Positions 60,105 through 64,000 of a stretch of DNA of 64,000 bases are shown here, in pieces. This stretch comes from Sphaerisporangium fuscum (GTDB lineage Bacteria; Actinomycetota; Actinomycetes; Streptosporangiales; Streptosporangiaceae): positions 186,001 to 250,000 of the forward strand of contig NZ_JAHDTF010000010.1 of NCBI RefSeq assembly GCF_018531465.1. The letters are read 5' to 3'. The stretch's first letter is position 1; every line of letters begins with the position of its first letter. Below the pieces are notes generated by a model. It searched no databases, was not told where the DNA came from, and worked only from the letters and a program-made list of their open reading frames with translations. The translations under genes and the position numbers were made by a program.

Positions 60105-61454
60105 ATGGTGAACCTGCAGGTCAACGTCCTGTTTCTCTCCGAAGTAGGGCGCAACGGGCGGTTGGTGGTGGCGGCGCGGGCGGCGCGGACGTTCGGATAC
60201 GGCTGCACCAGCGTGCTGCTGGCCGAGCTGCTGGCCCAGGACGGCGACGCGCCATGGCAGACCGGGCTGCTGCTGGCCGCGGCCTCCGCCGGGTCGGTGG
60301 TGGCAGGCCTGGCGCTCGGGCTGTTCGCCGACACCTGGGGGCGGCGGCGCACGCTGATCGCGTGCGGCTGCCTGATGGCGCTGGCCGGAGTCGTCTTCGC
60401 GCTGAGCGAGTCCTACCCTCTCCTGGTCGCCGCGGCCTTCGTCGGCACCATCTCGCCCTCCACCAACGACAACAGTCCCTTCTCGGGTGTCGAGCAGGCG
60501 ATCCTCGCCCAGACCTGCCGTCCCTCCCGGCACACCCGCGTCTTCACCTGCTACAACGTCGTGGCGTCGGCGGCGGGAGCCGCGGGCGGGCTGGCCGCCG
60601 CCGTCCTCGGCACGCAGCGGTGGGTGTCGGCCGCCGACGCGGCCTTCGCGTTGTACGCGGTCCTGGCCGCCTGCACGGTGATGCTGTTCCTGCGCCTGTC
60701 GGCCGACGTAGAGGCCCCACCCCGGGACGCCGCCCCCGAGCCCACCGCCGGGCGGGAGCCGACCATAGATCCCGAGCCAACCGCCGTCCCCGAGCGCACC
60801 GCCGGGCTGGAGCCCACCGCAGGGTCCGAGCACAACGCCGGCGGGGAGCCCACCGGGGGCCCGGAGGATCATCACCGGCCGGTACCGTGGTCCGTTCGCC
60901 GCCTGGCCGGGCTCTTCGCCCTGGACGCCTTCTCCGGCGGGCTGGCCGTGCAAGCCGTCCTGGCCTGGTGGTTCGCCCGGCACTACGGAGCCACCACCGC
61001 TCAGCTGGGCCTGGTGTTCTCCGCCGCCAACCTCCTGCCCGCCCTCGCCCAGTCGGCCGCGCCCCTGCTGGTCGCCCGGCGCGGTCTGCTGACGGCGATG
61101 CTGCTCCCGCACGCTGTCGCCAACCTGCTGCTGGCCGGCATCCCGTTCGCGCCCACGCTCGGCGGCGCCGTCGCCCTCCTGCTGGCCCGCCAGGTGTTCT
61201 CCAAGATCGACGTACCGGCGCGCCAGGCCTTCACCGCCGCCGTCGTCGCGCCCGCGCACCGCACCACGGCGGCCAGCGTGACCGGCGTGGCGCGCAGTGT
61301 CGCGGTCTCCGTCAGCCCCATGGTCGCCACCCTGCTGCTCAGCGGCCCGTTGTTCGTCGTCGGCGCCCCGCTCCTGCTCGGCGCCGCCCTGGGCATCGGC
61401 TACGACATCACCGTCTGGCGCACCTACCGCGGCACGCCTCTCACCAGCGGATGA
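60105..61454 (+). CDS. MFS transporter with Glu-Pro-Thr-Ala repeat loop
   Basis: A 449-residue transporter with about 11-12 membrane segments. The loop 2-3 motif is LFADTWGRRRTLIA. Between the two halves (about residues 206-258) it carries a hydrophilic loop of degenerate repeats of the type EPTAGREPT, PEPTAVPERTAGLEPTAG. This loop is unusual for MFS proteins and encoded by repeated DNA. ATG 60105 (MVNLQVNVLF) lacks a good ribosome-binding site; the frame upstream is Arg/Gly-rich. Substrate unknown. It has no operon partner. Confidence 0.85.
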   Translation: MVNLQVNVLFLSEVGRNGRLVVAARAARTFGYGCTSVLLAELLAQDGDAPWQTGLLLAAASAGSVVAGLALGLFADTWGRRRTLIACGCLMALAGVVFALSESYPLLVAAAFVGTISPSTNDNSPFSGVEQAILAQTCRPSRHTRVFTCYNVVASAAGAAGGLAAAVLGTQRWVSAADAAFALYAVLAACTVMLFLRLSADVEAPPRDAAPEPTAGREPTIDPEPTAVPERTAGLEPTAGSEHNAGGEPTGGPEDHHRPVPWSVRRLAGLFALDAFSGGLAVQAVLAWWFARHYGATTAQLGLVFSAANLLPALAQSAAPLLVARRGLLTAMLLPHAVANLLLAGIPFAPTLGGAVALLLARQVFSKIDVPARQAFTAAVVAPAHRTTAASVTGVARSVAVSVSPMVATLLLSGPLFVVGAPLLLGAALGIGYDITVWRTYRGTPLTSG

Positions 61455-61806
61455 TGGCGGACGACGACTGGCCTGACCGGCGGGAAGGAGGTCCGCCGGA
61501 GGCGGCCCGCGGACCGGTCCGCCGATGCCCGGATCGCCCACCTGCTTATGCGGGTTTGATGGTGGCGGGACCGAAAAGGTCAACTTAGAGGTCGTCATCG
61601 AACGATTCCAGGTGTCCGAGGGAGCCGGCGACGCAGAGGACCGGTCAGTAGTACTCGAGGATGAGCGCGGTGTCCGGTGTGCCGCCGTGATCGATGGTGG
61701 CACCGGCACATCCTTGAACGGCACGCGGCGCCGGCTCGGGCGACGTTGCGCCTGCTGAGGCCGGTGTCGAAATGGAGCCTGTCGGCTCCGGGTGCGCAGC
61801 GGTTCG
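61455..61806. other. 352-base region without a supported gene
   Basis: No frame has both a credible start and a recognisable product. On the minus strand a frame ending near 61648 would give a C-terminus reading GGTPDTALILEYY, which looks protein-like and might be the tail of a lost gene, but no upstream part is present. Confidence 0.4.
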
Positions 61807-62310
61807 TCAGCTGCTTCTTGCCGAGTGTGCGCGAGCCTGCAGGGAGCGGATGACGGCGATGTCGATCCCGATCTGATCTGCGAAGCTCCCCGTGTCCCAG
61901 TAGGAACGGATCTCGTCGATGAGGCCTTCGTCGTCGAAGTGAAAGAACGAGGCCATGTTCATCGAATAGGGCCGCCCGCCGGGGGTGAGGCCCAACGGGC
62001 CGGCTGCTTCGGCCGGGATGGTGAGCGTTCCGGTTTCGATGAACTCGCAGGCCGCGAACTGTTCATGCGCCACTGTCGAGAGCAGCTCCTGGCGGATGTC
62101 GGGGATCAGCGTGGTGAACACCATTGTCCAGACCGGCCCGATGTTCTTCTTGCCGCGAATGGGCTGTGGGCCGGTCGGGAACTGGATGGTGACGTCCTCG
62201 GCCAGGTGGGTCAGCAATCCCTCGATGTCGTGGTCACTGTATGACCGGTGGAACTGGTTGATCGTGTCGTTGAGTCGCATGCCATGGGACACTAGTGACA
62301 CATCTGCCAT
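61807..62310 (-). CDS. NTF2-like (SnoaL-type) protein
   Basis: A 167-residue protein of the nuclear transport factor 2 fold. INQFHRSYSDHDIEGLLTHLAEDVTIQFPTG opens the barrel, and MASFFHFDDEGLIDEIRSYWDTGSF closes it, both typical of SnoaL-like members. These bind or isomerise small hydrophobic molecules. ATG 62310 has ACAGGA nearby and gives the full length; ATG 62280 (MRLNDTINQF) would also be sensible. It is divergent from a TetR gene, and a repeated TG[CT]CATTTGGC word lies between them. Confidence 0.85.
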   Translation of the reverse strand: MADVSLVSHGMRLNDTINQFHRSYSDHDIEGLLTHLAEDVTIQFPTGPQPIRGKKNIGPVWTMVFTTLIPDIRQELLSTVAHEQFAACEFIETGTLTIPAEAAGPLGLTPGGRPYSMNMASFFHFDDEGLIDEIRSYWDTGSFADQIGIDIAVIRSLQARAHSARSS

Positions 62311-62332
62311 TTGGCAATCCTGTCATTTGGCG
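62305..62332. promoter_or_regulatory. repeat in the NTF2-like/TetR divergent promoter
   Basis: TGCCATTTGGCA (62305-62316) has matching five-base arms, and a second copy TGTCATTTGGCG (62321-62332) follows at a 16-base period. The pair lies between the divergent genes and overlaps the longer start of the NTF2-like gene. It is a candidate TetR operator. Confidence 0.6.
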
Positions 62333-62350
62333 CGAGTGTCAGTTGATCGC

Positions 62351-62363
62351 TACGCTGAGGCCA
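62351..62363 (+). promoter_or_regulatory. -10 box of the TetR gene, likely leaderless
   Basis: TACGCT (62351-62356) is six bases before ATG 62363, with no ribosome-binding sequence. Confidence 0.45.
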
Positions 62364-62971
62364 TGAGGGCCAGCAGCAGTGAGGACACCGGCCTGCGCGC
62401 GCGCAAGAGGAAGCGCACCCAGGAAGCGATCATCGATGTCGCTCTCCGCCTCTTCGAGGAGAAGGGGTACGAGGCCGTGTCCGTGGAGGAGATCGCGGCG
62501 GCGGCCGATGTCTCGCCGCGGACGTTCTATCGCTACTTCCCGGCCAAGGAGGACGTCCTTCTCGGCGGACAAGGTGTCGAGGAGGCGACCCGCGAGGCGC
62601 TGGCCGAGCGCCGGCCAGGAGAGACCGACGTCGACTTCGTGGCGCGCGCGATGCTCGCCGGCCTGAGCGCCGGAGATCCGGCGCGCACCCTGCGCGGATA
62701 CCGCCTGGTCCAGACGGTGCCCGCTCTCCAGGCGCGGATGTTCCAGCTCGTCTGGCGCGGAGGCCAGGAACATTTCGTGACGGCCCTGCTCGCCGACGGC
62801 CCCAGGACCCACGACACCGAACTACGTGCCCACGTGCTCACGCACGCCATCACGGACGCGATGCGCGTCGCGGTCACCTTCTGGCTGGAATCAGGCATGC
62901 GCGGCCCTCTCCTGAAGGAGTGCGAAAAAGCCCTGTCCTTCCTGCGGGAGGCGTTCGCCCGGCCCGCGTGA
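62363..62971 (+). CDS. TetR-family transcriptional regulator
   Basis: A 202-residue TetR protein with the N-terminal domain RKRTQEAIIDVALRLFEEKGYEAVSVEEIAAAADVSPRTFYRYFPAKEDVLLG (residues about 16-66). The C-terminal ligand domain resembles the MftR-like/TetR_C_17 group. It is divergent from the NTF2-like gene and probably controls it through the repeats between them. Confidence 0.92.
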   Translation: MRASSSEDTGLRARKRKRTQEAIIDVALRLFEEKGYEAVSVEEIAAAADVSPRTFYRYFPAKEDVLLGGQGVEEATREALAERRPGETDVDFVARAMLAGLSAGDPARTLRGYRLVQTVPALQARMFQLVWRGGQEHFVTALLADGPRTHDTELRAHVLTHAITDAMRVAVTFWLESGMRGPLLKECEKALSFLREAFARPA

Positions 62972-63116
62972 GGAGGCACGGGCTCCGCCGCGCCCGTTCG
63001 CTTCGCTGGTCGAGCATGGTGCCGAGATCGCTGTCGTGATCCTTAAGAGGGCGAAAAGTGTCCGCAATTCCTCCTAGCCTGGCCGACGGAGCACATGGAT
63101 CGGAAGGAGCCGGCTG

Positions 63117-63323
63117 GTGTCGGCCATTGTTCTCATCGGCGGTTCGTCTCTCGGCGCGTGGGCGGGGGAGCGGGTCACGCCGCTGCCGGCCGCGTACGGC
63201 CACCGGGGGCATCCGCTTAGGGTCACCGGGTTCGTGGAGTACGGCAGGGGCGGACACCATGCCGCGCAGGAGGGGCCGCGACTCCTCGCCGGCATCCGCA
63301 CGTGCTTCGCCGCCCGCCGATGA
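63117..63323 (+). pseudogene. truncated alpha/beta hydrolase fragment
   Basis: GTG 63117 has AAGGAG (63104-63109) seven bases upstream and starts MSAIVLIGGSSLGAWAGERV, which closely resembles the N-terminus of alpha/beta hydrolases of the esterase/methylesterase type. After PAAYGHRGHPLRVTG the sequence loses similarity and stops at 68 codons. The nucleophile elbow and catalytic His are missing. I read it as the N-terminal stump of a deleted hydrolase gene whose translation signals remain. Confidence 0.6.
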
Positions 63324-63385
63324 CCTTGCCGGAAAGTACCGGTTACAGCCCCGTTGATCACCGCAGAACCTGGAGCTCCTTTCGC

Positions 63386-63937
63386 ATGTCTGCAGCCTTC
63401 GTCGTCTTCTACCGGAACATGAACCTGGGCCATCGCAACAGCCCCAGCCGGTCCATACTGGAGGACGCGCTGCTCGAGGCGGGAGCGTCGTCGGCACGGT
63501 CGTTCCAGACGAACGGAACGGTCGTGATCGAGACCGGCGACGCCGCGCCGGCCGAGGTGGTACGTCGCGCGGCGCCGCGACTGCTGACGGTCAGCGGCTA
63601 CGCCGATGCCGCGTTCGTGCGTCCCCTTGACCGGCTCGCGGCGATCCTCGATCGCGATCCCTTCGCCGGCGCCGGCGACGAACGCACCTACCGCGAGACG
63701 TTCACCTTCTTCGACGGCGTCCAGGAGTTCGGGGCCCCGATCCCCTGGAGGAACGGCCGAGGCGATGTCGAGATCATCGAGATCGGCGACGGGGTGGCGT
63801 TGAGCGTCCTCAGAAGGATCGGAGCGCGGGCCGGCAGTCCCACCGCGGAGGTGGAGCTGAGACTCAAGGTGCCCGCCACAACGCGTACCGCAGGGACGAT
63901 CACGCGCCTCGTCAAAGCGTTCACCGGTCGTCGGTGA
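63386..63937 (+). CDS. DUF1697 family protein
   Basis: A 183-residue protein of the DUF1697 family, small alpha/beta proteins of unknown function. It has AAFVVFYRNMNLGHRNSPSRSILEDALLEAGASSARSFQTNGTVVIE at the N-terminus and a second domain-like half with EVELRLKVP near the end. Typical members start with a short Leu/Ile strand and RGINVGG; here that reads RNMNLGH. ATG 63386 places the first strand at the N-terminus. It stands alone behind the truncated hydrolase. Confidence 0.8.
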   Translation: MSAAFVVFYRNMNLGHRNSPSRSILEDALLEAGASSARSFQTNGTVVIETGDAAPAEVVRRAAPRLLTVSGYADAAFVRPLDRLAAILDRDPFAGAGDERTYRETFTFFDGVQEFGAPIPWRNGRGDVEIIEIGDGVALSVLRRIGARAGSPTAEVELRLKVPATTRTAGTITRLVKAFTGRR

Positions 63938-64000
63938 CGCATCGGCCACGCGGCGCTCGACGTGTTGCGCGCCGAACCTCGGACCGCCCCCCGGCCGGAT

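Noticed and set aside
61525..61758. Short frames in the 61455-61806 gap, including a minus-strand tail GGTPDTALILEYY
   Set aside because: No start codon with supporting signals and no recognisable family; too short to call.
1..64000. Search for CRISPR arrays, tRNA/rRNA genes, transposases, integrases and attachment sites
   Set aside because: Only short coding or promoter-type repeats were seen, and no frame resembled a transposase, integrase or Cas protein. Reading by eye cannot exclude a degenerate attachment site.

Overview
The window reads as chromosomal DNA of a high-GC, spore-forming-type actinobacterium. The strongest lineage markers are a Pup-ligase/PafBC/Tat/HelY housekeeping block, predicted F420-dependent enzymes, DUF574-type SAM methyltransferases, Hanks kinases fused to WD40 propellers and many TetR/MarR regulators. 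I would place it in the Streptosporangiales (Streptosporangium/Nonomuraea-like), but this is inference from gene content, not a database match. No rRNA, tRNA, CRISPR array or insertion sequence was seen.

Region 1 (191-13457) is one long plus-strand catabolic operon. It holds a DUF917 protein, a short hydantoinase/oxoprolinase A-type protein, a complete dipeptide-type ABC importer (lipoprotein, two permeases, two ATPases), a PucR-type regulator, and a full HyuA/HyuB pair. Most junctions overlap (ATGA) or are very short. It probably imports and ring-opens a cyclic amide (hydantoin or oxoproline-like); the substrate is unknown.

Region 2 is the proteasome/Tat housekeeping block, interrupted. pafA (13581) and an FKBP lipoprotein (15145) end at a strong terminator. 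The rest of the block resumes at 29742 with DUF3866, pafB, pafC, a small membrane protein, tatA, tatC, a lipid kinase and helY. It is followed by an RNB ribonuclease, a 5'-3' exonuclease and an M24 peptidase. In Mycobacterium tuberculosis pafA is next to pafB.

Region 3 (16241-29657) is the material lying inside that block. It contains a SufR-like regulator with DUF3291, a MarR-controlled MFS/PPOX operon, a TetR/GT1 glycosyltransferase pair, a second MFS exporter, a DUF574 methyltransferase, a Ddn-type nitroreductase, an NmrA-like protein, a CGNR regulator with an alpha/beta hydrolase, a P-loop kinase, and a wrecked Ser/Thr kinase-WD40 gene.

Region 4 (42156-50690) has a TetR-controlled UvrA paralogue resembling DrrC-type drug resistance proteins, an intact 1182-residue kinase-WD40 protein (paralogue of the wreck), a second DUF574 methyltransferase, and a secreted Thr/Pro-rich protein.

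Region 5 (50845-58236) is the best candidate for an uncharacterised system. It is a tightly overlapped five-gene operon encoding a Cys/His (SWIM-like) zinc-finger protein, an unknown 468-residue protein, a VWA protein with an intact MIDAS, a MoxR-type AAA+ ATPase and a 991-residue DUF5682 protein with a putative His/Glu/His metal site. A possible leaderless 25-codon leader ORF ends exactly on the first gene's start codon.

Region 6 (58383-64000) is a mosaic of small accessory genes: VOC/MarR, an MFS protein, NTF2-like/TetR, a truncated hydrolase and DUF1697. Several divergent regulator/target pairs carry clear palindromic operators, and many genes appear to be transcribed from TANNNT -10 boxes 6-8 bases before the start codon, which suggests leaderless mRNAs.
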